46,891 nucleotides of DNA from CAZOVB01 sp964583095. GTDB taxonomy: Bacteria > Planctomycetota > Phycisphaerae > SM23-33. Location: assembly GCA_964583095.1 (NCBI GenBank), contig CAZOVB010000031.1, positions 1-46,891 of the forward strand, given 5' to 3'. Shown here piece by piece: positions 24,236-34,209 of the stretch (the stretch's first letter is position 1; the number at the start of each line of letters is the position of its first letter). Made by a program: the position numbers and the translations under genes. Below the pieces are notes generated by a model that was given only the letters and a program-made list of their open reading frames with translations, was not told the origin of the DNA and searched no databases.

Positions 24236-27200
24236 CAATGCCGCCATCAAGAACCGGACTACCGTCTTTGTCGGCGTGGTGCTGATCGTCTTTGCCGGGG
24301 CTTTCAGCTATGCGACCCTGCCCCGGGAGGCCGCGCCGGATGTGAATATCCCCAAAATCCTCGTAACCACCGTCAACGAGGGCGTCTCCCCCGTGGATAT
24401 CAAGGAGGGCGTGACAGCCGAGATCGAGCAGGAGCTTTCCGGTCTCAAGGGACTCAAGGAAGTGACCTCCACCAGCAAGGAAGGCATGAGCGTCATCACC
24501 GTCGAGTTCGAGACCGACGTGAACATCGAGGATGCTCTCCAGCGGGTCAAGGACAAGGTGGACCTGGCCCGAAGCGACGTGGACACCGAGGCCGAGGACT
24601 CGGTGGTCAAGGAGATCAACGTCTCGGAATTCCCGATCATGATGATCAACATCTCCGGGAACGTCTCGCCGGTGCAGCTCAAACGCATCGGCGATGAACT
24701 GGAAGACGCTATCGAGGCCGTCAGGGGCGTGCTGGGCGTGGATGTCCTGGGCGCCCTGGAACGCGAAATCCGCATCGAGGTGCTGCCGGAAAAGGTGGCC
24801 AACTACGGGCTTCGCGTCGAGGAACTCCTGGCGCTGATTCCCTCCGAGCATGTGAATCGCTCGGCCGGGGGCCTGGATACCGAAGGCATCAAGTTCAACG
24901 TCCGCGTTCCGGCGGAGTTCGACAATCCCGAGAAGATCGACAATCTGATTCTGACCATGCGGGGACAGTGGCCCAATTACGAGCCGATCTACCTCTCGGA
25001 TATCGGACGCGTCGTGGATACCTTCAAGGACAGTCTGAGCTTCTCGCGAATGGACGACAAGAGCAGTGTGACCGTTTCGGTCCGCAAGCGAACCGGTGCG
25101 AACATCGTGGAGATCGCCGACCGGGTCAAGGGGATCCTGAAGGTAGCCCGGCAGCAGGCTCCGGCCGGGGTGAACTTCACCCTCACCAGCGACCGCAGCG
25201 ACGATATCCGCATGATGGTCAGCGACCTGGAGAACAACATCATCTCCGGGCTGATCCTGGTCGTCGGCGTACTGGTGCTGTTCATGGGACTTCGGCTGAG
25301 CCTGATCGTGGGCCTGGCCATCCCGCTGAGTATGCTGATGAGCTTCGCCATCCTCCAGGTGATGGATATCACGCTGAATATGATCGTTCTGTTCAGCCTG
25401 ATTCTTGCCCTGGGGATGCTGGTGGATAACGCGATCGTGATCGTCGAGAACATCTACCGCCACGGCGCGATGGGCAAGAGCAAGATCAAGGCGGCGATGG
25501 ACGGCACGGCGGAGGTGGCCTGGCCGGTGATTACCTCGACGGCTACGACCGTGGCCGCCTTTGCTCCGCTTCTGGTCTGGCCGGGGGTGATGGGCGACTT
25601 CATGAGCTATCTTCCGCTGACGGTGATCGTGGTGCTCAGCAGCTCGCTGTTCGTGGCGCTGATCATCAACCCGGTGATCTGCTCGATCGCGGCCAAGCCG
25701 CGCCGGGCTTCTTCCAAACCGGCCAGGGAGTCTCGGATCGTGCGTGGCTACCGGTCTCTGCTGCACGTGGCCGTCCAGCACAACCTGACGACCCTGTTGG
25801 TGGCCATCTGCCTGCTGGTGGGGATCGTCATCATCTACGGGCGCCGGCGCAAGGGCGTGGAATTCTTCCCGGATCCGGACCCGAAGTACCTGATCGTGAA
25901 CCTGCGAAGCGCGCAGGGGACCAACATCAGCGAATCCGACCGGCTTGCAATGCTGGTCGAGAAAGAGTTGAGCGTCTACCGGTCCCGCCCGGGCCTTGAG
26001 CGGGATGTTTTCAAGCATGTGGTTACGAACGTCGGCTCGGCCGGCGAGGGATTCTTCGGCGGCGACTCGGGCGGACCTCACGTGGCCAACATCAACGTGA
26101 TGTTCCAGGATTTCGAGGACCGGGAAGTGCCCTCTGCTACCTACATCAACCAGTTCCGACAGGCCACGCAGGACATTCCGGGACCGGAGATCAAGGTCGA
26201 CAAGGAAGAGCACGGCCCGCCGGTGGGGGCCCCGGTGACGGTTCGGATCATCGGCGAAGATCTTTCCGTTCTGGAGGATCTGAGCCGCCAGGCGATGGCC
26301 ATGGTTCGCGACACGCCCGGGCTGATCAACCTTCGCAGCGACCTGGAGGCCGAGAGGCCCGAGATCGTGTTCCTGCCCGATCGGCGACGCGCCCGGTATC
26401 TCGGGGTGGATCCGGCCACGGTGGGCACGTTCCTCAAGACCGGCATTTTCGGCACGACGGTCGGAAGCTTCCGCCAGTACAACGACGACTACGACATCAC
26501 GATTCGCATGCCGCTGAGCCAGCGGACGAACCTGGAAGATCTGCAGAATCTCCAGGTTCCCAACCGCGAGGGCGTGGGCGTTCCGCTCAGTTCCATCGGC
26601 CGGTTCCAGTATGCACCGGGGCTGGGAACTATCCACCGAATCGATCAGAGACAGGTCGTCACCCTCACCGGCGACAACGCACAGGGAGCCGCGGCCGAGA
26701 CGGTCCTCCAGCAGGTCCAGCAGAGGCTTTCGGAACTGGAGATGCCCCCGGGCTATGAGCTTCGCTACGCGGGCCAGAAGGAAGAGCAGGACAAGGCCCA
26801 GTCGTTCCTGCTCCAGGCGGGGCTGATCGCGGTTCTGATCATCGTCGGGATCCTGGTGGCGCAGTTCAACACATTGATGGTCCCGCTGATCATCATGACG
26901 ACCGTGCTGCTTTCGACCATCGGTGTCTTTGTCGGGCTGCTGGCCCTGGATCTTTCCTTCGTGGTGATCATGACCGGCGTGGGTGTGATCAGCCTGGCAG
27001 GGGTGGTGGTCAACAATGCCATCGTGCTGCTGGACTATACGCGTCAGTTGCAGAGAAGAGGCCTGGACCTCATCGAAGCGGTCCTCCAGGCCGGTGCGAC
27101 GCGTCTGCGACCCGTTCTTCTCACGGCCACAACCACCATTCTGGGCCTGGTTCCCATGGTCACCGGCTGGAGTATGAACTTCCGAACCATGGAGTTCTCC

Positions 27201-27404
27201 ACCCGCAGCGAATCCTCGCAGTGGTGGCAGCCCATGGCCACGGCGGTGGTGTTCGGTCTGGCCTTTGCAACGGTGCTGACACTGGTGGTGGTTCCTTCGC
27301 TCTACGTGATGCTCTATCGCCTGGCCCGGCGGTTCGGACTGGGCGGGCTCCACCGCAGCGGCGAGGAAGAACTGGCTGTGAAGCCGGAGTTGGAAGACTA
27401 CTGA
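24225..27404 (+). CDS. RND family efflux transporter permease
   Basis: The inner-membrane proton-driven pump, 1059 residues, overlapping the adaptor gene by 11 bases. The first helix follows 'NAAIKNRTTVFVGVVLIVFAG'. Two sets of six transmembrane helices with two large periplasmic loops give the standard 12-helix layout. The proton-relay helix 4 reads 'LGMLVDNAIVIVEN' (D401-N402). AcrB has two aspartates here. Helix 10 reads 'AGVVVNNAIVLLDY', where AcrB's relay lysine is N930. This D-N/N-N pattern also occurs in other HAE-type RND pumps, so it is not a defect, but the proton path may differ. Together with the TetR and adaptor genes it forms a complete drug or lipophile export operon, lacking an outer-membrane TolC gene. 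Confidence 0.93.
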   Translation: MFLSNAAIKNRTTVFVGVVLIVFAGAFSYATLPREAAPDVNIPKILVTTVNEGVSPVDIKEGVTAEIEQELSGLKGLKEVTSTSKEGMSVITVEFETDVNIEDALQRVKDKVDLARSDVDTEAEDSVVKEINVSEFPIMMINISGNVSPVQLKRIGDELEDAIEAVRGVLGVDVLGALEREIRIEVLPEKVANYGLRVEELLALIPSEHVNRSAGGLDTEGIKFNVRVPAEFDNPEKIDNLILTMRGQWPNYEPIYLSDIGRVVDTFKDSLSFSRMDDKSSVTVSVRKRTGANIVEIADRVKGILKVARQQAPAGVNFTLTSDRSDDIRMMVSDLENNIISGLILVVGVLVLFMGLRLSLIVGLAIPLSMLMSFAILQVMDITLNMIVLFSLILALGMLVDNAIVIVENIYRHGAMGKSKIKAAMDGTAEVAWPVITSTATTVAAFAPLLVWPGVMGDFMSYLPLTVIVVLSSSLFVALIINPVICSIAAKPRRASSKPARESRIVRGYRSLLHVAVQHNLTTLLVAICLLVGIVIIYGRRRKGVEFFPDPDPKYLIVNLRSAQGTNISESDRLAMLVEKELSVYRSRPGLERDVFKHVVTNVGSAGEGFFGGDSGGPHVANINVMFQDFEDREVPSATYINQFRQATQDIPGPEIKVDKEEHGPPVGAPVTVRIIGEDLSVLEDLSRQAMAMVRDTPGLINLRSDLEAERPEIVFLPDRRRARYLGVDPATVGTFLKTGIFGTTVGSFRQYNDDYDITIRMPLSQRTNLEDLQNLQVPNREGVGVPLSSIGRFQYAPGLGTIHRIDQRQVVTLTGDNAQGAAAETVLQQVQQRLSELEMPPGYELRYAGQKEEQDKAQSFLLQAGLIAVLIIVGILVAQFNTLMVPLIIMTTVLLSTIGVFVGLLALDLSFVVIMTGVGVISLAGVVVNNAIVLLDYTRQLQRRGLDLIEAVLQAGATRLRPVLLTATTTILGLVPMVTGWSMNFRTMEFSTRSESSQWWQPMATAVVFGLAFATVLTLVVVPSLYVMLYRLARRFGLGGLHRSGEEELAVKPELEDY

Positions 27405-27425
27405 ATCGGTCGATAGTATTCATAA

Positions 27426-27484
27426 GGCCGCCTGATCCAATCCCTTGGCGTGTGGGGCACACTGCTGAGACGGATCGGGCGGCC
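27426..27484 (+). terminator. Long-stem structure after RND gene (possible terminator)
   Basis: GGCCGCCTGATCC (27426-27438) and GGATCGGGCGGCC (27472-27484) pair over 13 bases with one wobble. The 33-base loop contains a small GTGTG/CACAC hairpin. The following T-run is weak (CATTTCTT), so termination is likely but not certain. Confidence 0.45.
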
Positions 27485-27632
27485 CATTTCTTGGTAGGCA
27501 TTCCAGGGGAAAGCGGGGAATTGTCCGAAAAGGGGCCATACAAAACCGCTCCGGTCACCGGGTCTCAGACGGTTGGCGGATTGTCGCAGGCTTTCAGGTT
27601 TTTCCTAATACACCCCTCCGGGAGCGACGATA

Positions 27633-30600
27633 TTGGATAAGCCCAATTGGACCTTGGGGGCTCATGGGAAGAACCGAAACCGTGGCCGGCTGTGCAGGCC
27701 GGACCCATTGGTATCTGCGAGGCAGCCGTTGGCGAAAGCATTTCAAGCCCAACTTGACTACGTATTCTTCTTCTACGGCACATCCTTTGTGCTACTGGGG
27801 ATCGTATGCCTTCTGCTTCGGCGGCGAGAGGGCACCTGCCATGGCTGGACCTGGCTGGGGGGGTTCGGGCTGGTTCACGGCCTGAATGAATGGCTGGATC
27901 TGACGGCCCTGGTCGTAAGCGACACCGAGATTTTTGGCTGGGTTCGACTGGGAGTGGGATGGCTGTCGTTTGTCTTCCTGGCCGAATACGCCCGAAGAGG
28001 TCTTCGAAGGTACAGTCGGCTGCCGGCGCCGTGGTGGATGGTCCCGGCGCTGGTACTTCCAGCAAGCCTCGGAGTTCTGGAGGGAAGGGCGGGACTCGCC
28101 GCGACGGGGCGATACATTCTTTGCTTTCCCGCCGCGGCCTTGACGGGGTGGATCCTGTTCCGCCGGGCCAGGTCCTGCAGGATCGGGCGGATTCCGCTGA
28201 TGGTGACCGCAGCGGCCTTTGGACTCTATTCCCTTGCCTCGGGATGGGTCGTATCCCCGGCGGGGTTCTTCCCAGCCGATACGCTCAACAGCAACGCATT
28301 CATGGGCCTGACAGCGGTTCCCATCCAGATGATCCGCGGTCTGCTGGCGGTGGCCGCTGCGGTGGGGCTCTGGACATTCCACGATCTCCAGGCCTTGCAG
28401 TTGGCTACGCCACTGTCGTTTTCCAAACGCAGGTCCATGCTGCGGTTCGCCCCTGTCACTCTGGTCATTGCCCTTCTTGGAGGCTGGGGGATCACCCAGG
28501 TGTGCGGACTGCTGGGACTCAGCCGTCTGCGCACAAGGGGCCAGGGCATTGTCAGCGGACTGGTCGATCATTACGACACCGAGACCCGCTTGCTTCAGGG
28601 GGCGGCGGAAACATTGGGCAAGCAGCGGCTGTTGGTCCAACTGCTCCAGGGCGAGCCGGTGGACATGGCCCAGGTCAACAAGATCCTGGATCTCTTCGCC
28701 CACGCCCACCCGGGCAGCGTGGTCTATTTGATGGATCAGTCGGGTCTGACCGTGGCCAGCAGCAACCGCGACGCGCAGGACAGCTTTCTGGGTCACGATT
28801 ACAGCTTCCGCCCGTACTTCCAGGGAGCGATCCGCCACGGGCGGGCGCAACACATGGCTGTCGGGACGACCTCGGGCAAGCTGGGCATCTACGTTGCCCA
28901 TCGGGTGGAGAGCCCCGCCGGTCGCCCACTGGGGGTGGCGGTACTCAAGGCCTCCCCGGACGGTCTTAAGAGGGAGATCTCCGACAACCAGGGGCTCTGC
29001 ATGATCTCCCCCAACGGCAGGGTCGCCTTTGCCGGCGATCCGCAGCAGGTCGGCCGGTCCATCTGGGAACAGTTGGATGTGGACTTTGTCGATGCCCGCA
29101 GCGTCTCAGCCGGCTTGCTGGTCTCGAAAGGTTCTCAGGAAGTGCTCTTCGTTCAGAAGCCCCTGGAAGAATCGGGCTGGTCGGTTGCCTCCCTGCTGGA
29201 TTCGACGGAATATCGGACGTTTCGCGGGGTGGGGTTGCTCATTTCCTTCCTGATCTGCACGCTGACGATCGGAGCGGTTGCCGTTTCAGGCCTGACGCGC
29301 ATCTGGGCAGCCAGGGTCGGCGAAGCCGGTCAACGCTATCGAGTCCTCGTTGAGAGCAGTCCCAATCTCGTGCTCCTGACCGACGCGAGTCTCTGCTGCG
29401 TACAGATCAATGAATCCGGCCTGGCCATGCTGGGAATTCAGCGCGAACGGGCGCTGGGCCGACGAGTGGAGGATCTTCTCGGCCGTGACGATCAACGACT
29501 CGGTCGCCAGTTGGCCAGGGCCGTCCATGATCGTCGGCGCACCCGTCTGGATGTGATCTACCCGGACAGGGGCAAGGGGGAGATCTCCCTGGATATCTGC
29601 TTCAACCCGGTGACGGATCCGCAAGGCCGGGTCCTCGGTGCGGTCCTGATTGCCACGGACATCACCGAGCGCAAGTCGGCCGAACAGGAAGCCCTGCGCG
29701 CCCGCGATGACGCCCGCAACGCCTCACGGGAGCTGGCCCATCGCGCCCGCGAACTGGAAGACGCCCGCCTGGCCGCTTTGAGCATCGTAGACGACTTGGA
29801 AATCGCGCGGACCCAGGCCGAGTCCGCCAACCAGGTCAAGAGCCAGTTCCTGGCCAACGTTTCGCACGAGTTGCGCACCCCGCTCAATGGCATTATCGGT
29901 ATGACAAGTCTGGCCATGGGGACCGAACTGACCGACGAGCAGCGGGAATACCTCCAGATGGCCAAGGCCTCGGCGGACTCCCTGCTGCGCGTGGTGGAGG
30001 ATGTCCTGGGCTATGCGAGCCTGGAAGGAGACCAGCCGATCCAGCGAATCGAGGAGACTTCCCTCCGCGACTGGTTGGGAGAGTTGGTAAGGTGCCAGGG
30101 CCTGGAAGCCGATCGCCACGGAATCGAGCTGCTCTGTCGCATAGCTCCGGAGGTCCCCGACAGGGTCCTGCTGGAAACCGGGCGGATGCGCCAGGTCCTC
30201 AATAAACTCATGGCCAACGCGCTGAAGTTCACCGAGGGGGGGATGGTACGTTTGTCGGCCTCCATGGAGCGGGGAGAGCCGGATGCACATGTATTGCTGG
30301 TGGACGTCGAGGATACGGGAATCGGGATCGAGGAGCACAAACTCGAATCGATCTTCGAACCGTTCCAGCAGGTCGATGGGTCCACCACCCGCCGATTCGG
30401 CGGGACCGGTCTGGGACTGGCCATCTGTCGAAGACTCATCGAGGGCATGGGGGGGGTAATCAGCGCCACGAGCCGCCAGGGCAAGGGCAGCCGATTCACC
30501 ATCAAAATGCCGATCGAGGTCTCGGATGTCCAGGAAGATCAGCCCGGGCAGGATCGAATCGCCCGGCTCGAACAGTTGCCCATCCTGGTAGCCGATGACT

Positions 30601-31769
30601 GCCTCGAGAGCCGCGAGATGCTCGAGGAAATCCTCCATCACTGGCGGATGGCGCCCGAGACTGTGGCCGACGGAAACGAGGCGTTGGCGGCCCTGCGGGC
30701 CGGGGCCGATGCCGATGCCCGCTTCCCCGTGGTCCTGCTGGACTGCGACATGCCCCAGATGGATGGCCTGGAGGTCGCCCGCGCCATACGCGAGGACGAG
30801 CGTCTCTCCGGTGCAATTGTCATGATGCTCGCCTCGGCCGGCAGAAAAGATCAGATGCGCCAGTGCCGGGAGTTGGACATTGAAGCTGTCCTGACCAAAC
30901 CGGTTCGCCAGTCGGACCTGTTCGACGCGATCGTCCTGGCCCTGGGCGAAGAGGCCCTTTGCGACCCGGAGGAAGATGCCTCCCAGGGCGCCGGACTGGG
31001 CCCCTGCCTCAATGTCCTGCTGGCCGAGGACAACCCCGTCAACGCCAGGCTGACCGGGATTCTGCTCGAGCGACAGGGTCATAAAGTCCGTTTTGCCACC
31101 AGCGGCCTCGAAGCCGTCAACGCCCTGGAGGCCGAAGCTTTCGACCTGGTCCTCATGGACGTACAGATGCCCGGGATGGATGGCCTGGAGGCCACCCGAC
31201 GCATTCGGAGTTCTTCCGGTCAATCACAGGTTCCGATCGTGGCCCTGACCGCTCATGCCCTGGAAGAGGACAGGAACCTCTGTTTTGAGGCGGGGATGAA
31301 CGGGTACCTGTCCAAGCCCGTACGTCCTGCGGACCTGAACGACGCGATCGATCGGGCGATCGGCGGGAAGGGACCTTCTGCCCCTGGGGCCGATGGGTCG
31401 GCGCCTTGTGAGGCCGGCTCAGAGCCGCAGCAGGAAGATTCCCGCCGGCAGTTGGCCTGGGAGATCTTCGGCGAGCAGAAGAGCCCCGAGGTCCTTCATC
31501 GCCGCCTGGAGGGCATTGTGGATCTCTGGAAGCAGTGGGGTCCGAGCCTCCAGGCCGCACGACAAGCCAGGGACACCTCAACGCTGCACATGGTTTCCCG
31601 AACACTCTCGGGGAACCTGGAATCCCTGGGGGCCAAGAGCCTGGCCGACATCGCACTGAGCCTTTCCGCCGCAGCCCAGCAGGAGCAGCACCAAGCCCTG
31701 GCCAAGCATCTGGATCGACTCCAGATTCAGATGGACCGGCTCGGGCGGATTCAGGTAGCCCCGGCCTGA
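27633..31769 (+). CDS. Hybrid sensor histidine kinase with two receivers and degenerate Hpt
   Basis: A 1378-residue membrane sensor kinase. Translation probably starts at TTG 27633, eight bases after GGGAG. Residues ~40-245 hold about seven hydrophobic helices. A periplasmic Cache-like sensor follows (~300-510, 'LGHDYSFRPYFQGAI'), then a further membrane helix, a PAS domain (~570-690) and a coiled coil. The kinase core has 'ANVSHELRTPLNGI' (phospho-His H745) and an ATPase domain with 'DTGIGIEEHKLESIFEPF' and 'RRFGGTGLGLAICRRL'. Two receivers follow, with phosphoacceptors D1037 and D1176. The last ~100 residues look like an Hpt domain, but the phospho-His position is R1323 ('VSRTLSGNLESLGA'). 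It stands alone with no paired regulator beside it. The signal is unknown. Confidence 0.92.
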   Translation: MDKPNWTLGAHGKNRNRGRLCRPDPLVSARQPLAKAFQAQLDYVFFFYGTSFVLLGIVCLLLRRREGTCHGWTWLGGFGLVHGLNEWLDLTALVVSDTEIFGWVRLGVGWLSFVFLAEYARRGLRRYSRLPAPWWMVPALVLPASLGVLEGRAGLAATGRYILCFPAAALTGWILFRRARSCRIGRIPLMVTAAAFGLYSLASGWVVSPAGFFPADTLNSNAFMGLTAVPIQMIRGLLAVAAAVGLWTFHDLQALQLATPLSFSKRRSMLRFAPVTLVIALLGGWGITQVCGLLGLSRLRTRGQGIVSGLVDHYDTETRLLQGAAETLGKQRLLVQLLQGEPVDMAQVNKILDLFAHAHPGSVVYLMDQSGLTVASSNRDAQDSFLGHDYSFRPYFQGAIRHGRAQHMAVGTTSGKLGIYVAHRVESPAGRPLGVAVLKASPDGLKREISDNQGLCMISPNGRVAFAGDPQQVGRSIWEQLDVDFVDARSVSAGLLVSKGSQEVLFVQKPLEESGWSVASLLDSTEYRTFRGVGLLISFLICTLTIGAVAVSGLTRIWAARVGEAGQRYRVLVESSPNLVLLTDASLCCVQINESGLAMLGIQRERALGRRVEDLLGRDDQRLGRQLARAVHDRRRTRLDVIYPDRGKGEISLDICFNPVTDPQGRVLGAVLIATDITERKSAEQEALRARDDARNASRELAHRARELEDARLAALSIVDDLEIARTQAESANQVKSQFLANVSHELRTPLNGIIGMTSLAMGTELTDEQREYLQMAKASADSLLRVVEDVLGYASLEGDQPIQRIEETSLRDWLGELVRCQGLEADRHGIELLCRIAPEVPDRVLLETGRMRQVLNKLMANALKFTEGGMVRLSASMERGEPDAHVLLVDVEDTGIGIEEHKLESIFEPFQQVDGSTTRRFGGTGLGLAICRRLIEGMGGVISATSRQGKGSRFTIKMPIEVSDVQEDQPGQDRIARLEQLPILVADDCLESREMLEEILHHWRMAPETVADGNEALAALRAGADADARFPVVLLDCDMPQMDGLEVARAIREDERLSGAIVMMLASAGRKDQMRQCRELDIEAVLTKPVRQSDLFDAIVLALGEEALCDPEEDASQGAGLGPCLNVLLAEDNPVNARLTGILLERQGHKVRFATSGLEAVNALEAEAFDLVLMDVQMPGMDGLEATRRIRSSSGQSQVPIVALTAHALEEDRNLCFEAGMNGYLSKPVRPADLNDAIDRAIGGKGPSAPGADGSAPCEAGSEPQQEDSRRQLAWEIFGEQKSPEVLHRRLEGIVDLWKQWGPSLQAARQARDTSTLHMVSRTLSGNLESLGAKSLADIALSLSAAAQQEQHQALAKHLDRLQIQMDRLGRIQVAPA

Positions 31770-31856
31770 TTTCCCTTTAGCGTAGTTGTTTTTGATGGAG
31801 CCTCCCGCGGCGGCTTCCGATGTGATAGGAAACCCCGAAATCAGCGAGGACGCCCC

Positions 31857-32909
31857 ATGAGCCATTCCCGCCGCCGTCGACCCTTCCGTAAGCACGATTC
31901 GCCTCGGTTCACTTCCCCCCAGCCGCTCGAGCGAACCCCCCAGACCGATCTGCAGATCCGCGTGGAAGACCTGGATCGACGAACCTTTGCGGCGGTGGAT
32001 CTGATCTCGTCGAGACTGGAAGACCGCATCGAACATTCCAGCAGCCTGGATGAACTGCGCCTCCTGGTGACCAAGAACCACCTCCTCCAGGCCATGAAAA
32101 GCACGCATCGGTCCATCGTCCAACTGGTGGGGACCGACCAGGACCTGGCCGTCGATGCTCTGCCCCTTACCCGCATGCAACTGGAGCGGACTTTTCTGTC
32201 GCTGTTGATCGAAGATCAGCCGGGCCGATGGTACAAACGGTATCGCAAGAACGCCTGGAAGGCGTTCGCCGAGAAGTTCTTCCGCGATCAGAAGCTCTTG
32301 GGGCATCTGCCCCCGTACCAGGAATACTTCGACTGCAACGGCCCGGGGATCAAGATTCTCCGCGACTTTGCCAGGGAGATGGATGTCTGGGAGGATGAAT
32401 TCCAGACCCTGCGTGTCATGGTTCGGGGCGAACAGATGGACCCCCGCTGGGAGAAGCGTTTCATCGCAGACATGCCCACCCCCGGCAAGGCGATGCATCT
32501 GCTGGAGCGTCCCGTCCACAAAAAACTCGCCACGCTGCTTTATCCATACTACGACAGCCTCTCGCACTTCTCTCACGGCGGGCTGGCAGGGGTGATGGAA
32601 GCGGCCATTCTCCGGCAGGACCCGGCTGCGCGGGACTCCAAGGTCGACCGAAGCGATTTCTTCCGCTCTTCCGTGCTGGAGCAGACCCTGCCGCTGAGCT
32701 ATGTGGCCATGCTCTTTGTCACCACGCTGACGGCTGTCAACGAAGCCATGGACACCAGTGCCCTGGAGGTCATCGACAGCGCCTGGCAACCTTACCACAG
32801 CGACGGCTCGGCCCTGGGAATCGCCCTGTGGGACCGCTGGGTCCGCGAGACGCTCGAGCGGGCGCTGTCGGAGAACGAGGCTCCCGCCCAGGTGGAAGAA
32901 TCCGACTGA
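31857..32909 (+). CDS. Hypothetical protein (DUF5677-like helical protein)
   Basis: A 350-residue protein with no signal peptide or membrane helix. The first ~30 residues are basic and low-complexity. The rest is predicted mostly helical, with 'LVTKNHLLQAMKSTHRSIVQLV' near the front and 'LLYPYYDSLSHFSHGGLAG' (~235-253) near the end. The latter reminds me of uncharacterised DUF5677-type proteins, which have a conserved Tyr/Ser/His segment there. That link is weak. GAGG precedes the ATG. It sits between a sensor kinase and an esterase pseudogene, 87 bases after the kinase stop, so co-transcription with the kinase is possible. No function should be assigned. Confidence 0.72.
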   Translation: MSHSRRRRPFRKHDSPRFTSPQPLERTPQTDLQIRVEDLDRRTFAAVDLISSRLEDRIEHSSSLDELRLLVTKNHLLQAMKSTHRSIVQLVGTDQDLAVDALPLTRMQLERTFLSLLIEDQPGRWYKRYRKNAWKAFAEKFFRDQKLLGHLPPYQEYFDCNGPGIKILRDFAREMDVWEDEFQTLRVMVRGEQMDPRWEKRFIADMPTPGKAMHLLERPVHKKLATLLYPYYDSLSHFSHGGLAGVMEAAILRQDPAARDSKVDRSDFFRSSVLEQTLPLSYVAMLFVTTLTAVNEAMDTSALEVIDSAWQPYHSDGSALGIALWDRWVRETLERALSENEAPAQVEESD

Positions 32910-32991
32910 TCCGCCGCGCAGGGCAGATCCGGTCGGATGATTCGTCCATCGGCGCGTGCACCGGGGGGCCTTGGGGTTGTAGAATGGGAGT

Positions 32992-34183
32992 ATGAAACTC
33001 CTGTGCCGATCCGTGTGGTTGCTCCTTCTGGCCTGCCCTGTCGCACTCGCCGGCGACGCAGACAAGACGTCTCAGGCCTGGGAGGCATTCTGGTCCCTGC
33101 CGGACCGGGCCCATGAGCCCGCCCGGCAAGAGGCGTTGCTTGAGGCCATTGACGCCGATCCTTCCGCACTGGCTGGACTGATCCGAACCGACAAGGCCTA
33201 CCAGGGCTTCGAGTCCGGGTGGAACAAACGGACCCTCCCACTCCAGGCCCCGGACAAGACCTACCAGGAAACCTACCACTTTCGCGTCCCGAGGGGGTAC
33301 GACCCGACGCGGTCTTATCCGGTACTGCTTGTCTGCCACGGCCAGGGCAGCAACGGGCGGCAGATCGGGGCTGTCTACCAGGGGCTTCTGGTCGAGAAGG
33401 TTGATGAATACATCCTGGTGGCTCCAACGCTGCCCGGCCCGCACCTGTACACCGCCCAGGAGCACCTTGACCGCTGCCACCCTGTACCTGGAGAACCTGG
33501 AGCATTTGCCTTTGTGGCATATCTGGGCGGAGTTCGACCGAACCCAGGCCGGCAGAGGAAACGTGGATCTCTCCCGTGTGGCGGACAAGCGGCTGCGACA
33601 GCTTGACAACCGCCACTATCGCGGGACGGAGGTCAAGGGCGCCGGCCATCACGGGGCCTGGCCCGAGAGTGGAAAAGCCTTCCGCGACTTTCTCGAATCG
33701 GCCCGGAACAATCCTGCCCCGGAAGCCTTTACGCGGCATTTTTCGCTGCGACACCACGCGAGGGGGTACTACGTCGAGGCGATCCGGCTGTCCCATTCGC
33801 CTATCGATTTGAGCAAACCCCTGAAGGTTCGCCTCAAGACCTCCCGCATGCCTACCAGCGAGGAATTCACCGCCGCCGCCCGAGCGATGATCGCAAAGAA
33901 GATGTTCTCTTTTCACGTCCAGGCCCCGGCCCGGGAAAACGCCGTCAAGATTCGTTCGTCCAAGGTCCTGGGGGTCCGGGTTCTTCTATTGGAGGGCCTG
34001 GTGGACCTGGAGAGACCCGTGGGCCTGGCCTTGAACGCGCGGCAATGGCGGGCCAAGGTTCCGGTTTCGGCTTCGTGCATGCTGGAGCACTACGCTCGAT
34101 ACCGCGACGAAAAGGCCATTGTCCAGAACATCGTTGAGCTTGATGCTTCGGGCCGGATCAAGATCCTTTACCCGGGCAGGTAA
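32992..34183 (+). pseudogene. Frameshifted alpha/beta-hydrolase (esterase/PHB depolymerase-like)
   Basis: The remnant of an exported esterase. It starts at 32992 with GGGAG (32986-32990) and a signal peptide (MKLLCRSVWLLLLACPVALA). Frame 1 runs through the esterase oxyanion region 'YPVLLVCHGQGSNGRQ' and 'YILVAPTLPGPHLYTAQEHL'. Around 33465-33482 homology moves to another frame and resumes with 'TLYLENLEHLPLWHIWAEFD', giving the probable catalytic Asp and His ('GAGHHGAWPE'). The segment expected between, carrying the nucleophile 'GxSxG', is absent in all frames. This is a deletion plus frameshift, not a simple shift. After the shift frame 1 continues to 33606 with unrelated residues. Frame 2 ends at 34183. 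A sequencing fault cannot be excluded, but it would not explain the missing serine. Confidence 0.75.
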
Positions 34184-34209
34184 CCGCCCCCGTAGCCCGG
34201 AGCTTTCGT

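Noticed and set aside
24198..27353. Antisense open frame of 1051 codons opposite the RND pump gene
   Set aside because: It is low-complexity (His/Gly/Arg/Asp-rich), lacks a ribosome site and family resemblance, and simply reflects the GC-rich codon use of the RND gene.
32975..32992. TAGAAT -10-like box before the esterase pseudogene
   Set aside because: It would put transcription start on the start codon while a good Shine-Dalgarno is present, so it is probably chance.
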